Numbered from the stretch's first letter, positions 8,133 to 16,250 are shown. The stretch is DNA of 16,571 nucleotides from an uncultured Eubacteriales bacterium (GCA_900546385.1 URCT01000054.1:1-16571); one strand, 5' to 3'. A program made the numbers and translations. The notes: generated by a model from the sequence alone, not told the origin.

Positions 8133-8163
8133 TTTTGGCACTGTATAAATCGATTCGCCAAAA
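8133..8163 (-). terminator. Weak candidate terminator after the phosphoesterase gene
   Basis: A seven-base inverted repeat (TTTTGGC at 8133-8139 and GCCAAAA at 8157-8163) with a large 17-base loop follows the stop codon at 8170. The downstream tract on the minus strand is AT-rich rather than a clean T-run, so this is weak. Confidence 0.35.
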
Positions 8164-8169
8164 CCTTAG

Positions 8170-9303
8170 TTAAAGCTCGACCGTATGCTCTTCTACCGCC
8201 GCGTGCGCGGAATTGGTAAAGAAGACCTTTGCTTTTTTGCCCGAAAGCGTGACAGCACAGCCGATAAAATCAACAATTTTCTTTGTTTCGGGATCTGTCA
8301 CTTCCTTAGAACCGACAACCACCGGGCAAATCTGACCTTTGCTGTCAAGCTTGCCGCCAATCGGCGAAATTTCGGTCGTATGCAAATGCCCCGATAAGAA
8401 AAGCTCCGGTTTTACGTTATCGCCGAGCAGCTTCAGCCATTCCGAAAAGAGCGGCTGCTCGATATCAAACGGTGCGGGAATGGTCAGTGAAAACGGATTG
8501 TGGACGATAACAAGGCGGTGCTCTATGCCGTCGGCAAGATATTCATTCTTGGCGTCGGCGATGATCTTCTTCAGATATTCGGTCTCCTCCAGGCGAAACT
8601 CATGGCAGCAGACCGTATGACCGTATTCGGCATGGTCGTCCGTCTTATCCTCGCCGCAGTCCATGAGAATGCCCCAAACCGAGCCGACGCGGAAGGTATA
8701 ATAGGAATGCCCGTTTTCGGTAGGCGTGAAATCCGCGATATTCTCGGCATAGAAGCCGCGCGTATCGTGGTTGCCGCGCGAAAAGAGACAGGTGCGCGAG
8801 CCGTGCGTGACGGCTTCGCAGAGCTTAAAAATCAAATCGAAGTTTTCGATGTTTCCGCTGTGATCCGGCACATCGCCGTTTAAGATGAACAAATCGAGGT
8901 CATCGCCAAAATAAGTCGCCGTTTGGCTTGGAATATCGAATTTCCCATGCGTATCGGAAAGATGATAAATGTTGATATCGCCCGAAGCCGGAACCGGACG
9001 GAACGAATAGGTTGCCGAAACAGGCTCTTCGGTTTCGGCAAAATACGGCTTGCGGTCGATGATCTTGCGATAGGTCACCGTATATTCACCGGTTTTATCC
9101 AACGCGCACATCGGCACATTGACGCGGTGCATACGCGTGGACGAGCGGATAATGCCGTTGGAATGATCGTAATAGTTTTTGCCGTCGACCGTCACCCAGA
9201 AAAGCAAGTCGCTTTTGACGGGAACCATGATCTGATAGTCGTTTTTGACGGCAAAGACCGCCGGACAGGTTTTGAATTCCGGAAGAAGAGCCGGAGAAGT
9301 CAT
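8170..9303 (-). CDS. Calcineurin-like metallophosphoesterase
   Basis: This 377-residue protein has the full metallophosphatase signature: D-x-H at 117-119 (LSDTHG), GD at 143-144 (NGDVPD), GNHD at 177-180, VHN at 267-269 and GHLH at 305-308. Together these bind two metal ions and predict phosphoester hydrolysis. The first 105 or so residues look like a beta-sandwich domain, as in purple-acid-phosphatase-like proteins. There is no clear signal peptide, so it is probably cytoplasmic. An AAGGAG site precedes the ATG. It starts 24 bases after the PHP gene stop, so it is likely the last gene of the methyltransferase-PHP operon. The substrate is unknown. Confidence 0.88.
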   Translation of the reverse strand: MTSPALLPEFKTCPAVFAVKNDYQIMVPVKSDLLFWVTVDGKNYYDHSNGIIRSSTRMHRVNVPMCALDKTGEYTVTYRKIIDRKPYFAETEEPVSATYSFRPVPASGDINIYHLSDTHGKFDIPSQTATYFGDDLDLFILNGDVPDHSGNIENFDLIFKLCEAVTHGSRTCLFSRGNHDTRGFYAENIADFTPTENGHSYYTFRVGSVWGILMDCGEDKTDDHAEYGHTVCCHEFRLEETEYLKKIIADAKNEYLADGIEHRLVIVHNPFSLTIPAPFDIEQPLFSEWLKLLGDNVKPELFLSGHLHTTEISPIGGKLDSKGQICPVVVGSKEVTDPETKKIVDFIGCAVTLSGKKAKVFFTNSAHAAVEEHTVEL

Positions 9304-9327
9304 AAAAATCGCTCCTTTATAAATTTG

Positions 9328-9993
9328 CTAATTTAAGCTGACAATCAACTGATAGGTTTGTTCTTTTAGACACTTGACAAGCGATGCTTCGTCTTTGATA
9401 GCCTCATTTGTCAGAATGCCGCCACGTGCAAGGTCGCATGGTTTGTGAAAATCCGAGCCGGATAGTTTCTTTAAGCCATACTGCTCCGCCCAAAGCATGG
9501 CAAAGCCGTTGCGGGACTCGTAGCCGTTATGGCCGTTATAGACCTCAATCCCGTCCAAAAGCTCTGGTGAGGTGATCTGCATTTTGTCGCGGAACGGGTG
9601 CGCCTGATACACAAGCAGTCCGTCGGCACGCATGGCTGGCAAGGCTTTTTCAATCGGCGTTTCCAAAAGCTCCGGACGGTTCATGAAGTAATCCGGGTCG
9701 GCGCCATACACCAAAAAGTCCGTCTGATACGCTTCGGTAAACCGGAATTCACAGCCGTAAAGCACCGTAAAACCAATCGTATCCGCATAGTCCTTGGCAG
9801 CAAAATAGCCTTCGCGCTGAACCTTTAACATCTCTACCGCCGAAGCATACTTTTTTACATAGCGCGGAAGCGCATGGTCGGTAATGACAATGCCTTCATA
9901 ACCGGCGTTTTTATACAGATCCACGATTTCACGAGCCGGAAGCGTTCCGCATTCGCTCGATTCCTTTGTGTGTACATGCAGATCGATCTTCAT
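9328..9993 (-). CDS. PHP-domain metal-dependent phosphoesterase
   Basis: This 221-residue PHP domain begins with the diagnostic MKIDLHVHT (H6, H8). It continues with ITDH (D39, H40), CEFRF (E82), AHPF (H132) and GSDFH (D181, H183), which form the expected three-metal site. Stand-alone PHP proteins of this size hydrolyse phosphoesters such as 3',5'-nucleotides (TrpH type) or histidinol phosphate; no his or trp genes are near, so the substrate is open. An upstream in-frame start at 10038 would add 15 residues of non-conserved sequence inside the methyltransferase gene, so I chose the ATG at 9993. That ATG overlaps the upstream TGA as ATGA, which implies translational coupling. Confidence 0.88.
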   Translation of the reverse strand: MKIDLHVHTKESSECGTLPAREIVDLYKNAGYEGIVITDHALPRYVKKYASAVEMLKVQREGYFAAKDYADTIGFTVLYGCEFRFTEAYQTDFLVYGADPDYFMNRPELLETPIEKALPAMRADGLLVYQAHPFRDKMQITSPELLDGIEVYNGHNGYESRNGFAMLWAEQYGLKKLSGSDFHKPCDLARGGILTNEAIKDEASLVKCLKEQTYQLIVSLN

Positions 9994-11156
9994 GCCTTGT
10001 GCGCCCCGTCTCTCTTGAAATACTGATAGTAATTGCACTTGATCATGCCGTTATACAGCTTGCGCACCTTATCGGCTTTTTTGCCGTACAGCCGTTCAAA
10101 GTCTTCTTCGGACGTGATGAAATACATCTGCCACGGCGAAAGCTTCGGGAACACTTGTCCCATTTTCCGGTACAGATCGCGTGCCTCTCGAAGCGAATCG
10201 AGCCGTTCTCCATACGGCGGATTGCAGACAATGGTCGTGCGTACACCGTCGGAACTTAACGAGAGTGCGTCCTTTTGGAACACCTTGACATACTTTTCCA
10301 TTCCGGCACGGCGCACGTTGGCGCTTGCGGTCTTTAAGACATTCCGGTCGATATCCGATGCAAACGCACAGAACGAGCTGTCGCGAATAATCTTCTCGTT
10401 TGCTTCTTCCCTTGCCCGCACCCAAATGCCCTTATCGAGAAACGCATATTTTTCCGCTGCAAACGGTCGGTTAAGCCCCGGTGCGGTATTCGTCATCAAA
10501 AGCGCCGCTTCGAGCGGAATGGTCGCCGAGCCGCAGAACGGATCCCAAAAGCGGACGTCCTCTCTTGGACGCGCAATTTTGACGAGTGCCGCCGCAAGTG
10601 TCTCGCGTATGGGCGCGACACCTGCTTCGGTGCGGTAGCCGCGCTTATGAAGCGGCAGACCGCTTGTGTCGAGCATGACCGAGACCTCGTCGTTCAAAAT
10701 GAAAAACTCGATTTGAAATTTTGTGGCCGTTTCTTCGAACCAATCGATTTTGTACGCATGTTTCAAGCGTTCCACCACGGCTTTTTTGATAATGCTTTGG
10801 CAATCGGGAATCGAATGCAATGCCGATTTGATAGCGTGGCCTTTGACCGGAAAAGCGTCTCTTTTTCCGATATAGTCCTCCCACGGCAGCTTTTTGACAC
10901 CGTCGAACAGATCAGTAAAGGTTTCTGCATGAAATGCACCGACGCGGATATACACGCGTTCTGCCGTGCGCAGATTGACGTTTGCGCGTGCAAGCACATC
11001 TTCGTTTCCCGTAAAAACCACGCGTCCGTCGATGGTTTCAAGCCGCTTGCCGCCGCAGGCATCAATTTCTTCGCCGACAAATTTTTCGAGTCCGAAAAGG
11101 CAGGTCGCCACATAGGTAAGCGCGCCGGGATTCTGTTTTAGCATTTGTTGTTCCAT
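9990..11156 (-). CDS. rlmL: THUMP-domain class I SAM-dependent RNA methyltransferase, RlmL/YpsC type
   Basis: The 388-residue protein has an N-terminal ferredoxin-like/THUMP RNA-binding region (about 12-165, with ATCLFGLEKFVGEEI near the start). LPLHKRGYR follows at 168-174. The methyltransferase domain carries the SAM-binding DPFCGSATIPLEAA (205-218) and the catalytic NPPYGERL (312-319), which is typical of N2-guanine methylation of rRNA. Length and layout match Bacillus YpsC and the first half of E. coli RlmL, so the likely job is 23S rRNA m2G modification; exact orthology is inferred. An open frame extends to 11252, but the ATG at 11156 has GAGG five bases upstream, whereas the earlier ATG (11177) has no ribosome-binding site. 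The longer form would also run through the terminator before it. Confidence 0.85.
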   Translation of the reverse strand: MEQQMLKQNPGALTYVATCLFGLEKFVGEEIDACGGKRLETIDGRVVFTGNEDVLARANVNLRTAERVYIRVGAFHAETFTDLFDGVKKLPWEDYIGKRDAFPVKGHAIKSALHSIPDCQSIIKKAVVERLKHAYKIDWFEETATKFQIEFFILNDEVSVMLDTSGLPLHKRGYRTEAGVAPIRETLAAALVKIARPREDVRFWDPFCGSATIPLEAALLMTNTAPGLNRPFAAEKYAFLDKGIWVRAREEANEKIIRDSSFCAFASDIDRNVLKTASANVRRAGMEKYVKVFQKDALSLSSDGVRTTIVCNPPYGERLDSLREARDLYRKMGQVFPKLSPWQMYFITSEEDFERLYGKKADKVRKLYNGMIKCNYYQYFKRDGAHKA

Positions 11157-11192
11157 ACATTCCTCAATTCTTTTCATAAACAATACAAAGAA

Positions 11193-11214
11193 ATCGCCGG
11201 CTCGCGTCGGCGAT
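11193..11214 (-). terminator. Rho-independent terminator after the membrane-protein gene
   Basis: A seven-base-pair GC-rich stem (ATCGCCG at 11193-11199 and its complement at 11208-11214) is followed on the minus strand by TTCTTTG. It lies seven bases after the stop at 11221 and before the methyltransferase start, separating the two transcription units, at least in part. Confidence 0.7.
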
Positions 11215-11220
11215 ACTTGC

Positions 11221-11718
11221 TTAATCGTTCTTATTGTCCTCCATATCGGCATACAGCTTTTGATACTCTTTTGCCGACTGCTTCCGACGGCCGGTCAAAG
11301 CAAAATAGCCAAGCCGCACCACGCTGACAGCAGCATACACGCCGATAAACAAAAACGACATACACACCACCATAAAAATGCGGTTGGTTAAGGCCGTGTT
11401 GCTTTTCAGATACGATTCCGCGCCTCCGCCAAAGACAAACGTCGCCAAAAACGAAAGATAGGAAAGCGCAAAATGAACCGCACGGAGTATGACCGTGCCG
11501 ACCTGCTTTTTTGCCAGAAAATCCGTTACCGTAAACGTGCACGCCACAAGTGACGAAAACAACGCAAGCCACAGAATCTGTGTGCAAAACAGAATATTAT
11601 CCGTATTTAACAGTGCGCCAATGACGGCAAGCGTCATCACCAAGCAGCCGAATACCGTAAAAAAGCGGCGTATCCAAAGTGACAGAGCCTTTGCAAAATT
11701 TGCGTAACCGGTTTTCAT
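11221..11718 (-). CDS. Small four-TM integral membrane protein, function unknown
   Basis: The 165-residue product has four strongly hydrophobic segments at about residues 19-37, 46-68, 77-97 and 112-140. A hydrophilic, charged C-terminal tail (RRKQSAKEYQKLYADMEDNKND) should face the cytoplasm. I do not recognise the family; the size and topology resemble small DUF-type four-helix membrane proteins of Bacillota. The frame can be extended to a TTG at 11736, but the ATG at 11718 has an AAAGGAAA site about eight bases upstream and is the better start. It follows the SGNH hydrolase gene by 39 bases and is probably co-transcribed with it, then ends at a terminator. Confidence 0.75.
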   Translation of the reverse strand: MKTGYANFAKALSLWIRRFFTVFGCLVMTLAVIGALLNTDNILFCTQILWLALFSSLVACTFTVTDFLAKKQVGTVILRAVHFALSYLSFLATFVFGGGAESYLKSNTALTNRIFMVVCMSFLFIGVYAAVSVVRLGYFALTGRRKQSAKEYQKLYADMEDNKND

Positions 11719-11757
11719 GGTTTCGTTTCCTTTCAATATCTTTATCGCATCCGTTTT

Positions 11758-12402
11758 TTACAGTGCTTCCAAGAAGGTTTTCAGTTTTTCGGCAATTTTG
11801 CGGTTGCCAGCATCGTTCGGATGCAGTCCATCCGGGCAATAGGCCGCCTTTTGTGCCGGAATATCCGGGCAAACGCCGAAAGAAGCAAACAAATCGAGCA
11901 CCGGCAGCGAATACATTTCGGCACCTTCGCGGATAACATCCACATAGTCCTTTAAGGTTTTGCCGTGCAGCGCATTCGGGACGGTATCGTTTTCACGGTG
12001 AAGCGGCGTAATCACAACGATCGGCTTCGTCGGATATTTTTCGATAAGACCGCGGAATAAGTAGTGTACCGCACCGCAGAAGGTTTCCGGCGTGCGGTCG
12101 GAAAACGTGCCGAACGGCGCGTCGCCGTGACCGTAGTCGTTGGTGCCGCCGAAAACGACGATAATATTCGCGTCGTCGTCCATCGCCGAGAAACGGGCGC
12201 AATAATCGTTTTTATCATACTGCTCGTTGTTCACGGTCTGCTGCCGGGCAATGCGCGTGCCGCCGATGCCGTAATTACGGATTTCGGCAACACCGGCAAT
12301 TTCCTTCATCAATGTCGTAAACCGTGCTTCCACACAACTGGTTCCTGCGCCTTCGGTGATGCTGTCACCGAGAAAATTGATTTTTGTGCCTTTGAGTTCC
12401 AT
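11758..12402 (-). CDS. SGNH/GDSL-family hydrolase (esterase)
   Basis: This compact 214-residue SGNH hydrolase has all four conserved blocks: GDSIT (12-16, nucleophile S14), NYGIGG (43-48), GGTND (85-89, N88) and DGLHPN (191-196, D191 and H194 completing the triad). No signal peptide is visible, so it should be cytoplasmic. Family members deacetylate or de-esterify carbohydrates and lipids. The substrate cannot be told from sequence. GAGG precedes the ATG by eight bases. Its 5' flank is where base composition changes to AT-rich, and I see no convincing promoter in 12403-12459. Confidence 0.9.
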   Translation of the reverse strand: MELKGTKINFLGDSITEGAGTSCVEARFTTLMKEIAGVAEIRNYGIGGTRIARQQTVNNEQYDKNDYCARFSAMDDDANIIVVFGGTNDYGHGDAPFGTFSDRTPETFCGAVHYLFRGLIEKYPTKPIVVITPLHRENDTVPNALHGKTLKDYVDVIREGAEMYSLPVLDLFASFGVCPDIPAQKAAYCPDGLHPNDAGNRKIAEKLKTFLEAL

Positions 12403-12459
12403 GATGTTTTCCTCGCTTTTGTAAAATATGTGTTGTAATAATTTATTTTCGTTTTCAGC

Positions 12460-12993
12460 TTAAAAATCAAAAATTCGTTTTGGATTGTGTATAAGCATTT
12501 GATGAATATCAGTTTCCGTAAAACAAGCTCTTTTCAATGCCGGAATTATAAAATCAAATACATACGAATAAGTTTTCTCCACTCCATTAAACTGACTGTC
12601 TTGCAGTTTTAATACATTTCCTTTCCACTGCCAATTGCAATCCGCACTAATGAGCACTTGAGACAAATAACCGCTATTTTTCAAGTATTCCATCAATTTC
12701 ATTGAATTCCTGTATCGACTTCCTCTGTCGCTTACTCCAAAATTAGTGATTACAATATTGGTTCTGCTGTTCATTACATTTTCAATCTCATCTATCTTTG
12801 AATCAAAATTATGATCATTAATTTCATTTTCAAAATCACTTAATAGATGTACTTCGGATTCGATGTCAATAGTGGAGTTTTCAAATTTAATATAGGAAAT
12901 TTGTGAGAGACTCAAAGAGTCCACATTATTAAATGGGTATTCTTCAAGGGTTAAATTTCCGTATTCTTTAATGTAGTCAATGATGTTTTTCAT
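12460..12993 (-). pseudogene. Chimeric remnant: DUF2974-like N-terminus joined to phosphotriesterase-like C-terminus
   Basis: From the ATG at 12993 the frame encodes 177 residues. The first 42 or so (MKNIIDYIKEYGNLTLEEYP, then FNNVDSLSLSQISYIKF) look like the conserved start of DUF2974/Mbeg1-like proteins, a lipase-like alpha/beta-hydrolase family. From about residue 75 to the end it looks like the last third of a phosphotriesterase-family amidohydrolase: NIVITNFGVSD, SGYLSQVLISADCNW (with the last metal-ligand Asp) and FTETDIHQMLIHNPKRI. The upstream metal-binding His and Lys residues of that family and the Ser-His-Asp core of the first are absent, so neither activity should survive. No in-frame start (12993, 13011, 13041 or TTG 13071) has a ribosome-binding site. 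I read it as a deletion fusion of two genes; family calls are from motif memory. Confidence 0.65.
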
Positions 12994-13095
12994 AGGTTTA
13001 TTGTAGTGCATAAATACATTTAATGAAATATGTTCATCCATAATTTTAAAATTTTTAAAGTTCGTATACAATAAAGTTAGTGAGGGTGGATTGTT

Positions 13096-13653
13096 ATGTT
13101 GATATTTGGAATTTTGAGTATTTGTCTGAGTTTAGATGTATTTGTATGTGCACTAGAACAGGGGGCTTCAATTCGTAATATTCGCTTTTCAAAAGCATTG
13201 GTTTATGGATTGATTTTTGCACTATGCAGTTCGGGTATGTTTTTATTAGGACACGGAATGTCCACACATATTTTTGGACGTCCATTGGCAACATTGAATA
13301 AATATGTTGCGATATTTGTCTTTTTGATTCTTGGAAATGGAATGGTCATTTATAGTTTTAAGCGTGGAAAGTTTGTGGAAAGACTACAAGAGTTTGATAC
13401 AAAACAAATTATTAAATTGGCTCTTATTGGAGGACTCGACTGTTTTTTTGTTGGCGTTGGCTGTTATTATATGAATCTTCCTTATTTGATGGAGTCTTTC
13501 GTCTTATTTTTAATTGTACTTGCTGGCTATATGATTCATTTTTATATTGGATATTATAATGGGGCCGGATATCAAAAGGTTTATTATTTTCTTTGCGGAG
13601 TCGTATACTTATTTATGAGCTTATCATTAATTTTTAAATTAATTCGATTGTAG
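13096..13653 (+). CDS. MntP-like (YebN family) integral membrane protein
   Basis: The 185-residue protein has six hydrophobic segments (about 3-22, 33-54, 69-88, 107-125, 130-152 and 161-181). Its two halves each carry an Asp in the first helix: LSLDVFVCALEQGAS (D14) and GGLDCFFVG (D115). That internal duplication and the size fit the MntP putative manganese-efflux family, though it is divergent. Transport of a divalent cation is therefore inferred. A GAGGGTGG stretch lies before the ATG. A -10-like TATACAAT sits at 13065-13072 without a good -35. The next gene, a TetR regulator, starts 10 bases after the stop, so the pair is probably an operon controlled by its own repressor. It is AT-rich, unlike the genes left of 12400. 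Confidence 0.72.
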   Translation: MLIFGILSICLSLDVFVCALEQGASIRNIRFSKALVYGLIFALCSSGMFLLGHGMSTHIFGRPLATLNKYVAIFVFLILGNGMVIYSFKRGKFVERLQEFDTKQIIKLALIGGLDCFFVGVGCYYMNLPYLMESFVLFLIVLAGYMIHFYIGYYNGAGYQKVYYFLCGVVYLFMSLSLIFKLIRL

Positions 13654-13663
13654 AGGTGATTTC

Positions 13664-14224
13664 ATGACATTAAATGAAAAGGTGACAATGAAAGATCTTC
13701 TGAGTGAGGGATTGTATATTTTGATGCAACAAAAGCCTTTCGAAAAGATCACAATCAAACAGATTTGCGATAAAACAGGTGTTATTCGTGGAACTTTCTA
13801 TAATCATTTTATGGATAAGTATGAGGCATTGGAATATTTGATTCATCGTATGTTTTATAAAGGGATTGAGCATGAATCAAATCCTCAAATTATAAAACAT
13901 ATCTTTCAGACTGTAAGTGATGATCGTGATTTCTTTAAGTCTTGTTATAGAATCACAGGACAGAATGGTTTTGAAGATTTAATGAGTAATGTGTTTAAAG
14001 AAATATTTAGAAATGTATTTTCTTATTTAGATGTGAGTAGGTTGGATTCAAGGTTCACAGTCGAATTTTTAGTGGATTATTATGCGAATGATTTATTATA
14101 CTTTTTAAAGTATTGGATTTCTCGTAATTTTGAACCGGATGTAGAAACATATTATGCCAAGATCGATATTTTATTTAAAAACAGTATTAAAGAATTAAAT
14201 ATTCGATATATGGATAAATCTTAA
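13664..14224 (+). CDS. TetR/AcrR-family transcriptional regulator
   Basis: The 186-residue protein has a TetR-type DNA-binding start: a helix at 10-23, then FEKITIKQICDKTGVIRGTF (26-45) and YNHFMDKYEAL, the classic helix-turn-helix followed by the YxHFxxK element. The helical C-terminal two thirds (FTVEFLVDYYANDLLYFLKYWI) resembles the ligand-binding domain of the DhaS-like subgroup. GAGGTG precedes the ATG by seven bases and overlaps the stop of the MntP-like gene, so both are co-transcribed and the protein most likely represses the transporter operon. The ligand is unknown. The gene ends just before a direct repeat that supplies its terminator. Confidence 0.88.
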   Translation: MTLNEKVTMKDLLSEGLYILMQQKPFEKITIKQICDKTGVIRGTFYNHFMDKYEALEYLIHRMFYKGIEHESNPQIIKHIFQTVSDDRDFFKSCYRITGQNGFEDLMSNVFKEIFRNVFSYLDVSRLDSRFTVEFLVDYYANDLLYFLKYWISRNFEPDVETYYAKIDILFKNSIKELNIRYMDKS

Positions 14225-14241
14225 ATTGACAAATTGTGTAT

Positions 14242-14286
14242 TCCCGTTTTCGACAGTTATATAACGCAACAATGAGCGCAAACCTT
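14242..14286. repeat. Direct repeat, copy 1 (left of transposase)
   Basis: Forty-five bases starting TCCCGTTTTCGACAG and ending GCGCAAACCTT are identical to 16527-16571. It begins 17 bases after the TetR stop and contains the left arm of the terminator hairpin. Similarity may continue past 14286, but the window ends before the second copy can be followed. The bases before the repeat differ between the copies, so 14242 is a real left boundary. Confidence 0.95.
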
Positions 14287-14316
14287 TAGTTTAAAGGCTT
14301 TACGCTCATTTTTTAC
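14271..14316 (+). terminator. Rho-independent terminator after the TetR gene
   Basis: Arms AATGAGCG (14271-14278) and CGCTCATT (14303-14310) pair and continue inward (AAACCTTT with AAAGGCTTT, one bulge, one mismatch) around a short loop. The stem is followed by a six-T run. It lies 46 bases after the TetR stop. Its left arm is part of the direct repeat. Confidence 0.8.
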
Positions 14317-14348
14317 TTTTATGAAATGTTGTATGGGAATTTTATTTT

Positions 14349-16181
14349 TCAAATTTTTTTAAATTTATTTAATGTTTTTGGTTGATAGTATTTTCGGTTC
14401 AGTTTTAAATCAAACAGTTGTTCAAGTGAATCCAGTACATCTGAGCCTGTGTAACAGGCCTGGTAGTACATATCGGAACAGTTAACCACATTCATGTTCT
14501 GTAATGTTTCGATGATCTGTTCTGTTGTGAAATGTGTTTTGTTTCTGTCTAGTTTGACCTCTAGTAATCGATAGATCAATAAAGCTGTGTAACAGATAAG
14601 GAAGTGTGCTTTTATTCTGTTTTCTTTGTGATGATATACGGGTCTTGAGCTGAAATTTGTTTTCAAGACGCGGAAACAATCTTCGATTTTATATCTTCTT
14701 GATTGGATATCCAAAACTTCTGCTTCCTTCATATCAAATATATTTGTGGCAACAGCGTAGAATCCATCATATTTAGCTTCTTCTTCAATACGAGCCTCAT
14801 CTAAATAGTAATTCTTCTTTTCTTTATCACTCTTAATAAATCTGGTCACATCATTTGGTCCTTTTTTGAAGTTGTCAGGATCCATGTTGGTCAGTATTTT
14901 TTTAGCACGCTCGATCTGTCTGTTTCGTACTGTTTTCTGGTATTCGGCCATCTTTCTTGAATAGGTTACGATAATTCGTTGTTTTAGATTCCCTTTTGAT
15001 TTTACCTTCTTTGTTTTTCCGTTCTTGTATTGTTTGACTTCGAATAGACCTAAGTCCACAAGCTTATCAACTGGTATAGATTTATAGATGTATCCATCGT
15101 AATAATTTCTGTTTTCTTTTAATGTGCGATCAAATGTCTTCATTGTTTCTAAAGAGGCAGGCTTTCCGTCTTGAGAAAAACGGTAATCGTAATCATTGAA
15201 CACGGCCTGTTTTAGAATACTGTTCAATTTCTTGATGGATTGTGTTACTACAAACTTTCTTCCACAAAAGTCGTTAAATAATCTTGTGTCATTATAGCCT
15301 AGTCCGGCATCTGAACAGTAGATGATATCCTTGTTCTCAAACATTTTAAGCATCTTCTTTTCAGCTGGAACAGCACAAAGGGACTCATTGTCACTTCCTG
15401 GATTGATACACATACTTAAAGGAATTCCATCGGCATCCATGAAAAGTCCCATCTGAACGATTGGATTTGGACGATGTTCTTTAGATACACCATATTTTAA
15501 AAGTCCTTTGATCAGTTCACCTGTGATTTCATCATAGACGTCTTCATCTTCTGATTCTTTTTCAAAATAGAAATTAGTGCAGTCAAAATAACATACATTC
15601 GTATTCCTTTTGATTACTTTATTACTTGATTCAAATAAATGAGAAAGATACTCATCATAATTTTCTTCCAGTATATCCATGAAGCGAAGGATATCCTGGT
15701 GTGAGAAATCAAAATCACCATAGAAACCAGTAAGATTCTTTAAAGTATGCATCTTGCTTCCTGGATCAAGAATTCGAGAAAAAGTAAGAACCATATTTAT
15801 CATATTTGGATTGAAAGCTATTTTACGTCCGCTGCATACTTTATCAAAGAAATCAGAGATTCCAAGAGATGAATAAAGTTCTTTCAAATAGAAATAGCCA
15901 GTATTCTTACAAGTGGATTTAGAAACAGTATTTCCTTGATTGATGACCTTGTCATCAAAATTAACAGTGATATTATATTCAACTTTACTGCTCTTTATAT
16001 TTTCGTTATATTCCTTAACTCTTTGTTTGGCATATTCTAAAGGATCATCTGTAATCTTTAATAATTCTGAATGTTTACCAATACGTTCAACATTCTTTGT
16101 GGTAACCTTTTTACCATTGCGAATCCCAACCTGAATGAAGTAGGTAGGATCTTTAGATTTTCTGTCGTAGTTAAGTTTCAT
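14349..16181 (-). CDS. IS1634-family DDE transposase
   Basis: This 610-residue transposase appears intact. The catalytic acidic residues fit D200 (CYFDCTNFYFE), D291 (IYCSDAGLGYND) and E500 (RYKIEDCFRVLKTNF, the Y-(2)-R-(3)-E-(6)-K-like box), with the long beta-rich insertion between D291 and E500 typical of IS4/IS1634-type enzymes. The N-terminal lead (KDPTYFIQVGIRNGKKVTTK) is also family-like. AAGGAG lies nine bases before the ATG, and a near-consensus promoter lies upstream, so it is probably active. It would cut and paste its own element. The gene is AT-rich like the rest of the right block and lies directly behind the TetR terminator. Confidence 0.93.
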   Translation of the reverse strand: MKLNYDRKSKDPTYFIQVGIRNGKKVTTKNVERIGKHSELLKITDDPLEYAKQRVKEYNENIKSSKVEYNITVNFDDKVINQGNTVSKSTCKNTGYFYLKELYSSLGISDFFDKVCSGRKIAFNPNMINMVLTFSRILDPGSKMHTLKNLTGFYGDFDFSHQDILRFMDILEENYDEYLSHLFESSNKVIKRNTNVCYFDCTNFYFEKESEDEDVYDEITGELIKGLLKYGVSKEHRPNPIVQMGLFMDADGIPLSMCINPGSDNESLCAVPAEKKMLKMFENKDIIYCSDAGLGYNDTRLFNDFCGRKFVVTQSIKKLNSILKQAVFNDYDYRFSQDGKPASLETMKTFDRTLKENRNYYDGYIYKSIPVDKLVDLGLFEVKQYKNGKTKKVKSKGNLKQRIIVTYSRKMAEYQKTVRNRQIERAKKILTNMDPDNFKKGPNDVTRFIKSDKEKKNYYLDEARIEEEAKYDGFYAVATNIFDMKEAEVLDIQSRRYKIEDCFRVLKTNFSSRPVYHHKENRIKAHFLICYTALLIYRLLEVKLDRNKTHFTTEQIIETLQNMNVVNCSDMYYQACYTGSDVLDSLEQLFDLKLNRKYYQPKTLNKFKKI

Positions 16182-16205
16182 GGGGAAGACTCCTTATATA
16201 GAACT

Positions 16206-16234
16206 ATTATATCACATATTACAACGCCGTACAA
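16206..16234 (-). promoter_or_regulatory. Transposase promoter
   Basis: On the minus strand TTGTAC (16234-16229) and a perfect TATAAT (16211-16206) are 17 bases apart, about 25 bases upstream of the ATG. The -35 lies inside the inner TGTTGTACGG repeat, so transposase binding to that end could repress its own promoter (inference). Confidence 0.8.
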
Positions 16235-16247
16235 CATCCGTACAACA
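16227..16247. repeat. Tandem pair of CCGTACAACA motifs
   Basis: CCGTACAACA occurs at 16227-16236 and again at 16238-16247, a spacing of 11 bases or one helical turn. A one-mismatch inverted copy (TGTTGTATGG) lies at 14327-14336 beside the other end of the transposase gene. They are candidate transposase-binding or terminal sequences. Confidence 0.7.
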
Positions 16248-16250
16248 AAA

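Larger units (their letters stand above)
14326..16237 (-). mobile_element. IS1634-type insertion sequence (provisional ends)
   Basis: The element is defined by the 610-residue DDE transposase and a short candidate terminal inverted repeat. ATGTTGTATGG at 14326-14336 is answered at the other side by ATGTTGTACGG on the minus strand (16237-16227), with one mismatch in 11. This gives a size of about 1.9 kb, usual for the group. A second TGTTGTACGG copy lies just outside (16247-16238), so the right end is uncertain by some bases. An alternative right end is 16526, where the flanking direct repeat begins. Confidence 0.55.

Noticed and set aside
11157..11252. Longer methyltransferase start at 11252 or 11177
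   Set aside because: These starts lack a ribosome-binding site, and the 11252 form would overlap the preceding gene and its terminator. ATG 11156 has GAGG at the right distance and yields the usual family length.
12994..13071. TTG start at 13071 for the chimeric remnant
   Set aside because: There is no ribosome-binding site, and the extra residues are not part of the DUF2974-like start, which begins at the ATG at 12993.
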